This document shows, in pieces, positions 18,694 to 26,661 of a DNA stretch of 64,000 nt. Source of the stretch: BQJU01 sp965229635. Its GTDB lineage: Bacteria; Bacteroidota; Bacteroidia; Chitinophagales; Saprospiraceae. A model generated the notes under the pieces. That model searched no databases. It was not told the DNA's origin and saw nothing but the letters and a program-made list of their open reading frames with translations. Each line of letters starts with the position of its first letter. The first letter of the stretch is position 1. The stretch covers positions 7,006,001 through 7,070,000 of the forward strand of contig OZ245894.1 of assembly GCA_965229635.1 (NCBI GenBank), in the 5' to 3' direction. A program made the position numbers and the translations under genes.

Positions 18694-19755
18694 TTATCGT
18701 TTAAGGAACACCTGAAGCAGCTCTTCGGCTCCCTTGAAGGAGGAAATTTTTCGCTTTTTCACCTCATCTTCGATCTTTTCCCACTGCTCACGCACTTCTG
18801 GATATTGGTAAAAAAGGTCTCGCAAGCCCTGATCAATGTGCTCCCGCAACCAGAAACCGGCCTGCTCACCCCGACGGTATTCAAAGTACCCCTTTTTTGT
18901 ACTGTATTCTCTATATTCTTCTATCACCGACCAGATATCGGCAATACCCATTCCCGTCAGAGCCGAACAAGTGACCACTTTTGGCGTCCAGCCGCTTTCG
19001 GTGGGGGGAAAAAGGTGTAGTGCATTGCGATAAGCCTGTCGAGCCTGTTTGGCCAGTTTTTCTCGCTCCCCATCCGCCTTATTGACCGCCACCAGGTCCG
19101 CCATTTCTACGATGCCACGCTTGATGCCCTGCAATTCGTCACCAGCGCCCGGCAAAATGAGTAACAGGAAAAAATCTACCATAGAATGTACAGCCGTCTC
19201 TGATTGCCCCACGCCTACTGTTTCGATAATCAGTGCATCATAACCTGCCGCTTCACACAGAATGATGGCTTCGCGGGTCTTTCGGGCTACACCACCAAGT
19301 GAATCACCGGCAGCAGATGGACGGATAAAGGCTTGTTCGGCAGCCGAAAGTTGTCCCATCCGGGTTTTATCGCCGAGGATACTGCCTTTACTCACCTGGC
19401 TACTGGGGTCGATGGCCAATACGGCCAAATGATGTCCATTCTCAATGAGGTGCATTCCAAAAGCTTCGATAAAGGTACTTTTGCCCACCCCGGGTGTCCC
19501 GGTAATGCCCAACCGAATGGACTGCCCACTATGCGGCAGGCATTTTTCAATCAATTCACGTGCAATGGCCCGGTGTTCCGGCCGCGTACTTTCGATCAGT
19601 GTAATGGCCCGACTCAAAATCACCCGATCGCCATTGAGTATGCCTTGCAGGTACTCCTCAACGGTCATCTCGCGACGGCGGGTTTGCAATAGTTGCTTTC
19701 GCAATGCCGGATTCAAATGTCCACCAGACTTTTTCGATTGATCTTCGGGTTCCAT
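18694..19755 (-). CDS. meaB: Methylmalonyl-CoA mutase-associated GTPase MeaB
   Basis: 353 residues, normal for MeaB/ArgK. It carries the P-loop GTPGVGKS (about 84-91), AIDPSSQVSKGSILGDKTRM, ETVGVGQSE and the guanine-specificity motif NKAD. MeaB is the G-protein chaperone that protects and reloads the B12 cofactor of methylmalonyl-CoA mutase. The mutase genes are not in this window, so the pair is not adjacent here. A helical C-terminal dimerisation region is present (from about 290). Confidence 0.92.
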   Translation of the reverse strand: MEPEDQSKKSGGHLNPALRKQLLQTRRREMTVEEYLQGILNGDRVILSRAITLIESTRPEHRAIARELIEKCLPHSGQSIRLGITGTPGVGKSTFIEAFGMHLIENGHHLAVLAIDPSSQVSKGSILGDKTRMGQLSAAEQAFIRPSAAGDSLGGVARKTREAIILCEAAGYDALIIETVGVGQSETAVHSMVDFFLLLILPGAGDELQGIKRGIVEMADLVAVNKADGEREKLAKQARQAYRNALHLFPPTESGWTPKVVTCSALTGMGIADIWSVIEEYREYSTKKGYFEYRRGEQAGFWLREHIDQGLRDLFYQYPEVREQWEKIEDEVKKRKISSFKGAEELLQVFLKR

Positions 19756-20041
19756 TTACGTTAATCTATCAAAAACATAATGCTTACGTGGAATTAAAGG
19801 TTTATTAAGAAAAGTTAATCTTTGGAAAGCGTTCATATTAAAAAATTAACAATTTAAAATTAACACTGATAATCAGTACTTTATGAACAGAAACAAAATT
19901 AACAATTTCCATTCACAACCTCTTGATTTCGTTAAACTTTCCTAATTCAGCCCATCCCATCCTCAAGTGGTCCAAAAGCTATTGCAAGACCGGTTTTTTT
20001 ATTTCTTCTTTGCAATGAGAAGTAAACAATCTACATAAACA

Positions 20042-20096
20042 CCTGGCCCTGTCTACATTCATTTTATTTGGTACATTTTTTCAGGGCCAGGCTTTT
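20042..20096 (+). terminator. Strong stand-alone terminator hairpin, possible small-RNA end
   Basis: CCTGGCCCTG (20042-20051) pairs perfectly with CAGGGCCAGG (20082-20091), followed by CTTTTT. No plus-strand gene ends upstream. A weak promoter-like pair (TTG at 19982-19984 and CTTCTTTG at 20005-20012, spacer 20 bp) would give a transcript of about 75 nt ending here. Either a small RNA or a relic terminator. Confidence 0.45.
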
Positions 20097-20172
20097 TGTA
20101 GCCTCAATAACAAATGAAAACAATATTCAAACTGCTCTGATTTACTAAAAAACTGGCTCGACGCCAAAGCCC

Positions 20173-20225
20173 TTAAAAACGCACTCTAACACCAGCAGTA
20201 AACCCATTCAGAGCTACGCTGACAA
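20173..20225 (-). pseudogene. Possible tail of a lost outer-membrane protein gene
   Basis: On the minus strand the codons before a TAA at 20173-20175 read VALNGFTAGVRVRF, resembling the final beta strand of an outer-membrane barrel with terminal Phe. Upstream sequence in that frame is not recognisable. This may be chance. Confidence 0.15.
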
Positions 20226-20365
20226 CTATTGATTGATGCCTGCCGCTCCTGGCCGGTGCCGGCAGGACATCAATCATTGCAAAGGGACCATCTTGGGTGC
20301 TACCAATTATTTGTAACACAGGTAATTGCTCGGCTCTCTTAACCCAGGGGTGGTCCTGATTTTTG

Positions 20366-21064
20366 TTATAGATCCCCCCGTTGCGGTCGCAACATCAATT
20401 CTTCCACTACTGTATTCGGACTGGTATTCCAGGCACCATAAATGGCCTCGGCAATGTCGCTGCCCTGCATGATCCGCTTGGGGTCAATATCGGCTCCTTC
20501 CCAGCTACTGCTCCAGGTGGCTCCTGGCAGTACTGCTGTCACCTTGATATTTTCCTCCAACAATTCCAGGCGCAAAGCACGTGTAAAGCCGAGCATGGCG
20601 TGTTTGCTAATGGCATAAGAGCCACTACCGGGAAATGATTTGCGACTAGCTACAGAACATATATTGAAAATGTGTCCGTGCTTTGGCAAATAAGGTCTTA
20701 GTGCCCTCGTAAGGTGGTAAGGGCCAAAAAGATTGACCTGCATCATACGCGCCAGGTTTTCGGCGGGCTCGGTAAGCAGGTCATCCTGCAGGAATAAGCC
20801 GGCGTTATTGACCAGCACATCCAGATGTGCCCACTGCACAGAGAGATGCTGGGCCACCTTCACAGCTTCATCGGCCCTTCCCAAATCGGCGGAAAAGGCC
20901 AGCACTTCGATATCTGGATAATCGGTGGTCAGTTCTAGCTGTGCTTTTTCGAGCGTTTCTCGATTACGAGCCACTAAAGCAATGTTGAATCCTGCCTGGG
21001 CAAACCGCTCGGCAATAGCACGACCGATGCCTTTACTGCCACCGGTAATCAAAATATTCTTCAT
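20366..21064 (-). CDS. SDR family oxidoreductase
   Basis: 232 residues, classical short-chain dehydrogenase. Cofactor motif TGGSKGIG at 7-14, structural motif NNAG near 86-89, and the catalytic Ser with SYAISK (Tyr and Lys of YxxxK) near 150. Arg at ARN after beta-2 suggests NADP(H). Relatives are annotated as 3-oxoacyl-ACP reductase-like, but the substrate cannot be assigned. It is 32 bp downstream of the TMEM175-type channel gene on the same strand. Confidence 0.85.
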   Translation of the reverse strand: MKNILITGGSKGIGRAIAERFAQAGFNIALVARNRETLEKAQLELTTDYPDIEVLAFSADLGRADEAVKVAQHLSVQWAHLDVLVNNAGLFLQDDLLTEPAENLARMMQVNLFGPYHLTRALRPYLPKHGHIFNICSVASRKSFPGSGSYAISKHAMLGFTRALRLELLEENIKVTAVLPGATWSSSWEGADIDPKRIMQGSDIAEAIYGAWNTSPNTVVEELMLRPQRGDL

Positions 21065-21096
21065 CTTATCATCAGTTTTTATACTTGCAAGCTAAC

Positions 21097-21675
21097 TTAG
21101 TCGGATCGGATGATCCGTTCAATGCGTTTATCGGGAACCAGCCACATTAATGCCACCAATACATAAAGCGTACCCGAAATCCAAACATTGACAAAAGCAG
21201 CCGGGATGGCCATGATGTATAGTATGGGGGATATTTTCCCCTTCAAATCCTTCCCGATGGCTTTCGCCAATAGGGACTCGCTCCCCTGCTCCCGCAAGAT
21301 CAACCATTGCAACAGAAAATAGGCAATGGCCGCCATCAGCAATACGACACCGTACAGGGCCATTGGCACGGGCGCAAAGTGATTTTCGCCCATCCACCCC
21401 GTAACGAAGGGGATGAGAGACAGCCAGAACAGTAAATGCAAATTGGCCCATAAAATTCCGCCGGTTACTCCTTTGGTGGTAACCATCATGTGGTGGTGAT
21501 TGTTCCAGTAAATACCCAGATAAATAAAACTGAGAATATAGCTCAGGAACACGGGAAAAATAGGCTTTAAATCAGCCATTTCGTGGCCATGCGGTACCTT
21601 CATTTCCAAAACCATGATGGTAATGATGATGGCCAGTACACCATCACTAAAGGCCTCTAAACGTCCGGTATTCAT
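21097..21675 (-). CDS. TMEM175-type potassium channel (DUF1211)
   Basis: 192 residues with about six membrane helices. The N-terminus contains RLEAFSDGVLAIIITIMVLE, the RxxxFSDGVxAI signature of bacterial TMEM175 channels, whose first helix lines the pore. Bacterial members form tetramers that pass K+ with low selectivity. Length is normal for a single six-helix bacterial subunit. A GTG/ATG choice is not an issue here; the ATG at 21675 places the signature at the usual position. Confidence 0.88.
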   Translation of the reverse strand: MNTGRLEAFSDGVLAIIITIMVLEMKVPHGHEMADLKPIFPVFLSYILSFIYLGIYWNNHHHMMVTTKGVTGGILWANLHLLFWLSLIPFVTGWMGENHFAPVPMALYGVVLLMAAIAYFLLQWLILREQGSESLLAKAIGKDLKGKISPILYIMAIPAAFVNVWISGTLYVLVALMWLVPDKRIERIIRSD

Positions 21676-21740
21676 AGTGGAAGCTGGTTTGGTTTACGCC
21701 AGCATAAGGTAAGCAATATTTCGAGAAATAAAAGTAGAGA

Positions 21741-23894
21741 TCAGGTCATCAACTGGTATACCAGCAAGCTGGACAGATAAGCCAGCCCGGTCATAAACAA
21801 AAACTGGATAATGGGCCATTTCCAGGAATTGGTCTCCCGCCTAACCACCGCCAGGGTACTCATGCACATCATGGCAAAGACATAGAAAATGAGCAGTGAA
21901 AAGGAGGTGGCACGGGTATAAACCAGCTCCCCCGTATCGGGGTTGCGTTCTTTGGCCATGCGGTTGCGCACCGAATATTCATCATCATCGCTGCCAATAC
22001 TGTAAATCGTAGCCATGGTGCCCACAAAGACCTCCCGCGCCGCAAAAGAAGTAATCAATGCGATACCGATTTTCCAGTCAAAACCCAGCGGAGCAATGGC
22101 CGGCTCAATGGCCTTACCCAGGTGCCCGGCGTAGGAAGCTTCAATCTTTTTGGCAGCGATCAGATTTTCGGCCGTAGTTTCATCCATTTGTTCGTCTTGA
22201 GCGCGGGTTTCCGCAGCCAGTGCCGCAGATTCCATTTCGCCGGGTGGGCCGTAGCTGGCCAGCGCCCACAACACCATGGAGATCACCAGGATAACCTTAC
22301 CGGCCTCCACCACAAATGCCTTAACCTTTTCCCAAACCGTGATGCCTACATTGCGCATCACCGGCAGTTGGTATTCTGGCAACTCCAACATCAGAAAGCT
22401 GTGCTCCCGCGTTTTCAATATCCACTTAAACACCAATGCAGCCAGTAATGCCGCTGCGATCCCCAGCAGGTAAAGTCCCATAAAAGCCAGTCCCTGTAGG
22501 TTAAAAATACCACCTACCGTACGCTCGCTGACCACAAATCCAATCAATACGGTATACACCGGAATGCGCGCTGAGCAACTAATAAATGGCGTAACCAAGA
22601 TGGTAATCAGTCGCTCTTTCCAGTTGCCAATTGTACGCGTCGACATGATGGCTGGGATGGCACAGGCCCCACTGGAAATGAGCGCCACAATACTGCGTCC
22701 ATTCAACCCAAATGCCTGCATAATGCGATCAAAGATAAAGGCCGCACGGGCCATATAGCCCACTTCTTCCAGGATGGAAATCAGAAAAAACAGGATGGCA
22801 ATTTGGGGTACAAAGACCACGATGCCCCCCAATCCCGCCAGTACACCTTCGGTGAGCAGGTTGGTAAACCAACCCGCCGGGAGTACCGATTTCAGGCCAC
22901 TTTCTGCCATACCAAAGAGCCACTCAATGGCATCCATCGGATAGCCGGCCCAGGCATAAATGGCCTGAAAAACCAATAGCATGATGGCGAAAAAAATGAC
23001 AGGCCCCGCAATGCGATGGGTCAATACCGCATCCAGACGGGCAGTAAGGGTTTGTTTCTCATTAGATCGGGTTTGCAATACCTGCTGCACGATGGGCGTA
23101 CAAATATCATAACGCTGCATAGTTTCCTCTACCTGAAGATGCAAGCTTTTGAACCCAGCCTGTGAATTGATTTGCTGAATTTTTTCCTTTTGTTCCTCTT
23201 TCAGGTAGGGCAGCCACCCGTGATGATGCGCCACCAGGACCGCCTGATAAGCATTGAGTTCGGGCATTAACTGTTGGATGCCCTCGCTGACTTTCTTCTC
23301 TATGCTATTTAGTCTGCGGCCCTTATGTTCAATGGCATTGACGCCCAGTTTTATTTGGGCAATCGCCAGCTTCAGGGCCTTAAATCCGGAGCCGGTGCGA
23401 CCGCTGAGTAATACCACCGGCACTTTAAACCGGGCAGCCAATTGTTGGGTATCGAGCTCCTGCCCTTCTCTTTCGGCTACGTCTGACATGTTGAGCACCA
23501 GCACCATGGGCAAATTCAAATCACGCAACTGGGAAAATAGCAACAAATGCTTTTCCAGCTTGGTAACATCAGCCACGTAGAGTATGGCATCGGGATAGTT
23601 TTCCGCCAGCGGACTGGCGAGGGTTTGCACCACAATGCGCTCGTCTTGAGAATTGGGATAAAAACTGTAGGCCCCGGGAAAATCGATCAGGTTGATGATC
23701 TGACCGTTGTCGAGTACCAGCGTACCCGACTTTTTTTCTACCGTTACACCTGGAAAATTGCCCACCTTTTGGCGCAAGCCAGTCAGTCGATTAAAGATGG
23801 AAGATTTTCCACAGTTGGGATTGCCCAAAAGGGCAATGGTGAGCGGACGAGTAGATGAAGGACTCGATATGTCACTTAGTTCATGATGATGCAT
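21741..23894 (-). CDS. feoB: Ferrous iron transporter FeoB
   Basis: The frame opens at 23948, but the ATG at 23892-23894 (MHHHELSD) is preferred: it gives a 717-residue protein and only a 19-bp overlap with feoA. The N-terminal G domain has GNPNCGKS (G1), DFPGAYS (G3) and NMSD (G4); a helical linker follows; the membrane domain contains two Gate segments with conserved Cys (for example SSGACAIPAIM and CSARIPVYTVLIG) and ends in AAREVFVGTMATIY. FeoB imports Fe2+ across the inner membrane with GTP-dependent gating. Together with FeoA it forms the Feo system; no FeoC was seen. Confidence 0.95.
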   Translation of the reverse strand: MHHHELSDISSPSSTRPLTIALLGNPNCGKSSIFNRLTGLRQKVGNFPGVTVEKKSGTLVLDNGQIINLIDFPGAYSFYPNSQDERIVVQTLASPLAENYPDAILYVADVTKLEKHLLLFSQLRDLNLPMVLVLNMSDVAEREGQELDTQQLAARFKVPVVLLSGRTGSGFKALKLAIAQIKLGVNAIEHKGRRLNSIEKKVSEGIQQLMPELNAYQAVLVAHHHGWLPYLKEEQKEKIQQINSQAGFKSLHLQVEETMQRYDICTPIVQQVLQTRSNEKQTLTARLDAVLTHRIAGPVIFFAIMLLVFQAIYAWAGYPMDAIEWLFGMAESGLKSVLPAGWFTNLLTEGVLAGLGGIVVFVPQIAILFFLISILEEVGYMARAAFIFDRIMQAFGLNGRSIVALISSGACAIPAIMSTRTIGNWKERLITILVTPFISCSARIPVYTVLIGFVVSERTVGGIFNLQGLAFMGLYLLGIAAALLAALVFKWILKTREHSFLMLELPEYQLPVMRNVGITVWEKVKAFVVEAGKVILVISMVLWALASYGPPGEMESAALAAETRAQDEQMDETTAENLIAAKKIEASYAGHLGKAIEPAIAPLGFDWKIGIALITSFAAREVFVGTMATIYSIGSDDDEYSVRNRMAKERNPDTGELVYTRATSFSLLIFYVFAMMCMSTLAVVRRETNSWKWPIIQFLFMTGLAYLSSLLVYQLMT

Positions 23895-24166
23895 GCTGCT
23901 TCCTGCTTCCGTAACGCAATGGCATAATTGCCAATCTTCACATACCATCCTCCGCCAAAGGGCGCCTCGCGAACCAGCATCAGATGTGTACCGGGTAGGA
24001 TGCCCATCGACATCATCTTGGCGGCGACTACATCATTATCAAAGGCTGCCACTTCACCGGAAAAGCCCGGTTTTAAATCGGATAGTCGCTTGATGGTTGG
24101 AACATTTGCTACCACGGGTCTTTGTTTTATGATTCTATGACAATGAATAGCTACTGTCTTATACAC
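23876..24166 (-). CDS. feoA: FeoA, cytosolic partner of FeoB
   Basis: 96 residues: an SH3-like FeoA domain from about residue 25 (RLSDLKPGFSGEV ... MMSMGILPGTHLMLVREAPFGG). The N-terminal 24 residues are longer than in most FeoA proteins, so an internal start is possible. The 3' end overlaps feoB by 19 bp, indicating translational coupling. A large nested palindrome lies 95-136 bp upstream of the start codon and may be the operator of this operon. Confidence 0.9.
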   Translation of the reverse strand: MYKTVAIHCHRIIKQRPVVANVPTIKRLSDLKPGFSGEVAAFDNDVVAAKMMSMGILPGTHLMLVREAPFGGGWYVKIGNYAIALRKQEAACIIMN

Positions 24167-24260
24167 TACTACTATGTGTCGAAATTAGCGGTTTTTCTGT
24201 TTTCTAAAGATCACCGGGATCAAAATTACCTAATTATTCATGGTGCTCCCTAACATTTAG

Positions 24261-24302
24261 TATTAACCAACTACCTAATATTAGGTAGATACTCGGTTAA
24301 TA
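24261..24302. promoter_or_regulatory. Nested palindrome upstream of feoAB
   Basis: A perfect 18-bp palindrome CTACCTAATATTAGGTAG (24271-24288) sits inside an outer inverted repeat TATTAACC (24261-24268) and GGTTAATA (24295-24302). A related half site TTACCTAATTA lies at 24226-24236. It could bind a dimeric metal-dependent repressor controlling feoAB, or end the transcript of the upstream gene (it has no T-tract on that side). Confidence 0.5.
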
Positions 24303-24308
24303 AAACCG

Positions 24309-24662
24309 CTAGTTCCAGCAAAATCGCTCCGGCTCTACGACTGTCCCCCCTTCTCGCCGCTGAGATTCTTCAATCATCCGACCGGTGTATCGCCCCACGA
24401 TCTCCGCAATCTTTGGCGTCCGACATTCGCGGGTAGCTTGCTTGATAAAGGTAAAAGGGGCATTGCGGTCCTTGAGTAGTAGCTGTGCTACCCACTGACC
24501 TTTATTCCGCTCCTCTATCCCATTGAGCAAAACCTGATCCGGCTCCCAGGCTTCCAGAGAAAATAATCCGTACTCTGATAAGTCGCGCACCTGTTCTCCC
24601 CGGCAATAGTATTCAACCGCATCTAGCAGTAGGAGGTGATATGTTGCATTCTTTTCAATCAT
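24309..24662 (-). CDS. Uncharacterised 117-residue protein upstream of feoA
   Basis: Not recognised. A soluble protein with no signal peptide; a helical N-terminus (YHLLLLDAVEYYCRGEQ), an acidic centre and a basic second half (FIKQATRECRTPKIAEIVGRYTGRMIEES). Three Cys residues (20, 81 and near the C-terminus) could bind metal, but spacing is not diagnostic. A perfect -7 box (24670-24677 on the minus strand) sits just before the start codon, suggesting expression from a leaderless or very short-leader transcript. Codon use looks like its neighbours. Its position suggests a link with iron uptake, which is only inference. Confidence 0.55.
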   Translation of the reverse strand: MIEKNATYHLLLLDAVEYYCRGEQVRDLSEYGLFSLEAWEPDQVLLNGIEERNKGQWVAQLLLKDRNAPFTFIKQATRECRTPKIAEIVGRYTGRMIEESQRREGGTVVEPERFCWN

Positions 24663-24669
24663 CGCCGCA

Positions 24670-24677
24670 CAAATATA
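24670..24677 (-). promoter_or_regulatory. -7 box immediately before the 117-residue gene
   Basis: TATATTTG on the minus strand matches TAnnTTTG exactly and ends 7 bp before the ATG, which would place transcription start at or next to the start codon. No good TTG was found at the -33 distance. Confidence 0.35.
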
Positions 24678-24890
24678 CTTTTATTTAGACTTTTTAAAAA
24701 TAAGGATATTGAAAATAATACAATTTTTGCCAAAAAAGGTTGCAGCAGGGCCATTCACATCGCCTTCTACCGCATCACTCAAGGAGCTTTAACTAAAAAC
24801 CAAAGTTCCGGTATCCACCCGAGAGAATTGATGACTTATCGCAACGCCAGGAATGACGAAAATCATTTTTCCATTTTTAGGAAAAAGCAA

Positions 24891-24918
24891 ACCGGCTCCC
24901 AAATGAATGAGAGCCGGT
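24891..24918 (-). terminator. Terminator of the glycine-rich mini membrane protein gene
   Basis: ACCGGCTC (24891-24898) and GAGCCGGT (24911-24918) form an 8-bp stem with a 12-nt loop; on the minus strand it is followed by TTTGCTTTTTCC. It lies about 135 bp beyond the stop codon of the gene at 25055-25246. Confidence 0.6.
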
Positions 24919-25054
24919 CTGCACACTCGAAAATAACACGTATGTATTGCTACCTTATATTGCCCAGTAAACAGTCGAGTCAATTTCTTTTAACACCTTG
25001 GGGCAATTCCGGCAACAGCAACTGTAGGTTTAGTTTAGTTAGTATCTTTTGGGC

Positions 25055-25246
25055 TTACCGGCCGAAGCGGGTAATGCCGTGTGTCAATCTGTTGGCTACC
25101 TTGCCTACCAGGAAACTTACACAAAGTCCCATAGGCAAACCGAGGGTAAAACTTTCCATAGCAACACCCAGGCTCAATCCCAGTGCTATACCCAGTGCCA
25201 ACCACAGACCAAACAGAGATTTGGGATCTTTCAACTTGTCAATCAT
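25055..25246 (-). CDS. Glycine-zipper mini membrane protein
   Basis: 63 residues. The middle reads LWLALGIALGLSLGVAME followed by a second hydrophobic stretch GLPMGLCVSFLVG, giving two helices with regular GxxxG spacing as in glycine-zipper proteins. A good ribosome site (AAGGAAAG) precedes the ATG, a full promoter lies at 25350-25381 and a terminator at 24891-24918, so it looks like a real monocistronic gene. Function unknown; similar small proteins oligomerise in membranes. Confidence 0.7.
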   Translation of the reverse strand: MIDKLKDPKSLFGLWLALGIALGLSLGVAMESFTLGLPMGLCVSFLVGKVANRLTHGITRFGR

Positions 25247-25349
25247 TTTTCTTTCCTTTTAATGATTATTTATTTCGATTTCCATCCACCTCAAAACATT
25301 GTTCGCAAAATTTAACCAATGATTTGAAGTGCTTTTCAAAATTATGTTG

Positions 25350-25381
25350 CAAAGGTATATTGATTTTTAATTGTCATCCAA
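25350..25381 (-). promoter_or_regulatory. Promoter for the mini membrane protein gene
   Basis: On the minus strand TTG (25379-25381) and TACCTTTG (25350-25357) are separated by 21 bp, matching the Bacteroidota consensus exactly. The leader would be about 95 nt. The remaining part of the 25247-25590 gap shows only A/T-rich sequence. Confidence 0.55.
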
Positions 25382-25590
25382 ATTTTTGCAAAAAAATTTA
25401 TTTCAGGAAACCACTTCCAAGAATGGAGTTGCCAGCTATTATTTGGTGGGACACTACACCAAAAAAATAATCATTGTTGGCCTATCGTGACGCTCGGAAA
25501 AAAGCACGGTGGGCAGGCCTTTTGAGAAAAGAGAATTTATCAGCCTTTTTTATGAAGATTTTATGATAACAGGAGGTAAGTCTCTAAAAG

Positions 25591-26661
25591 TCAGTCCATA
25601 TTTTCAATGGCTTCGTAATTTTCCAGAAACCCCAATAAGGCAGCCAGTTGATCTTTACTGCCTAAAATAATGAAGCTGGCGCCAGGGGCAAGCGTGGTAT
25701 CGGGTTCTGGATTGACCACGTATTGGCCGGAAGGCTTTTTATAGCCAATGATATTAGCTCCGGTCACCTTGCGTAGGCGCATATCGCGAATGGAGAGGTG
25801 ACGGCAGGCTTCGGGAAGATCTTCATACGTTACCTCCTCAAATCCGATGTCAGATTGGTATTCATTAGTGATATACGAGAAAAACTCTACAGTACCGGGT
25901 TTGCTCACCAGTGTAGCCATATAAAAACCACCAATCTGCTCGGGCATCACCACGTGACTGGCCCCTCCTTTCAGGAGTTTCTTCTGTGATTTGGCATCAT
26001 TAGCCCTACTGATGATGTTGATTTGCCGATTGAGCTGGCGGGCACTCAATACAATAAACAGATTATCAGAATCATCGGGTAATGCACTCACCACCGCCAT
26101 TGCCCGCTCAATACCGGCCTCCAGCAAAATCTCATCGTGGGTGGCATCACCTTCAATGTATAGGAGCTTTTCTTCGGAAAGCTGAATGGTGCTGATCGTC
26201 TCCGGATTGGCGTCAATGATCACAAAGGGCAACTCATGATCGAGGAAATGCGCAGTTACTTCCCGACCATAGCGACCATAACCACAAATGATGATGTGGT
26301 TTTCCAATTTATTGATTTGACTCTTGATGAGATCGATGTGCATCTTTTTAAAAATTTCTCCCTGAACGACGTAATATGAAAATGCGGCCAGCAGGTATGC
26401 AAAAATACCCACATTTACCAAGATGAGCAATATCGTAAACAAGCGCCCGGCCTGACTCAACGGACTCACCTCCGAAAAACCAACCGTGGTGATGGTAATA
26501 ACGGTCATGTAGAGGCCGTCAATCAATGTATACCCCTCAATGATCATGTATCCCGTAGTACCAACAACAATCTCACCCAACACCAATACCAGAGCTGCCC
26601 GCAAACTCAAAAAAGAGGACGGGATAGTATAGACCTTAGAATTGACCAACAGCCTTAGCAT
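25591..26661 (-). CDS. Two-helix potassium channel with RCK domain
   Basis: 356 residues. Two membrane helices flank a pore loop with TTVGF (58-62), a variant of the K+ selectivity filter TVGYG in which the last position is replaced (GFSEV). A Rossmann-type RCK_N domain follows (IIICGYGRYGRE near 133-145, then IDANPE and EGDATHDEIL) and a C-terminal RCK_C domain from about 270. It is the MthK/YugO-like architecture, gated by cytosolic ligands. The 5' end overlaps the preceding membrane-protein gene by 7 bp, so they are co-transcribed. Confidence 0.9.
   Translation of the reverse strand: MLRLLVNSKVYTIPSSFLSLRAALVLVLGEIVVGTTGYMIIEGYTLIDGLYMTVITITTVGFSEVSPLSQAGRLFTILLILVNVGIFAYLLAAFSYYVVQGEIFKKMHIDLIKSQINKLENHIIICGYGRYGREVTAHFLDHELPFVIIDANPETISTIQLSEEKLLYIEGDATHDEILLEAGIERAMAVVSALPDDSDNLFIVLSARQLNRQINIISRANDAKSQKKLLKGGASHVVMPEQIGGFYMATLVSKPGTVEFFSYITNEYQSDIGFEEVTYEDLPEACRHLSIRDMRLRKVTGANIIGYKKPSGQYVVNPEPDTTLAPGASFIILGSKDQLAALLGFLENYEAIENMD

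Larger units (their letters stand above)
19756..20365. other. Gene-poor 610-bp gap
   Basis: No intact gene. The meaB-proximal part is very A/T-rich. A strong hairpin with T-tract (20042-20096) stands alone, far from the end of any gene on its strand, and a frame on the minus strand ending at 20173 reads like the tail of an outer-membrane protein. Both are listed separately. An inverted repeat (ATTGATG ... CATCAAT, about 20228-20277) brackets a GC-rich stretch. Confidence 0.5.
24663..25054. other. 392-bp gap, gene-free apart from a terminator
   Basis: No convincing coding sequence on either strand; a long plus-strand open frame here lacks family features. The only clear structure is the hairpin at 24891-24918 listed separately. 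The end nearest 24663 is A/T-rich promoter sequence. Confidence 0.5.

Noticed and set aside
24636..25262. 208-codon plus-strand open frame in a gene-poor gap
   Set aside because: No domain or signal; it overlaps two minus-strand genes and crosses a terminator hairpin.
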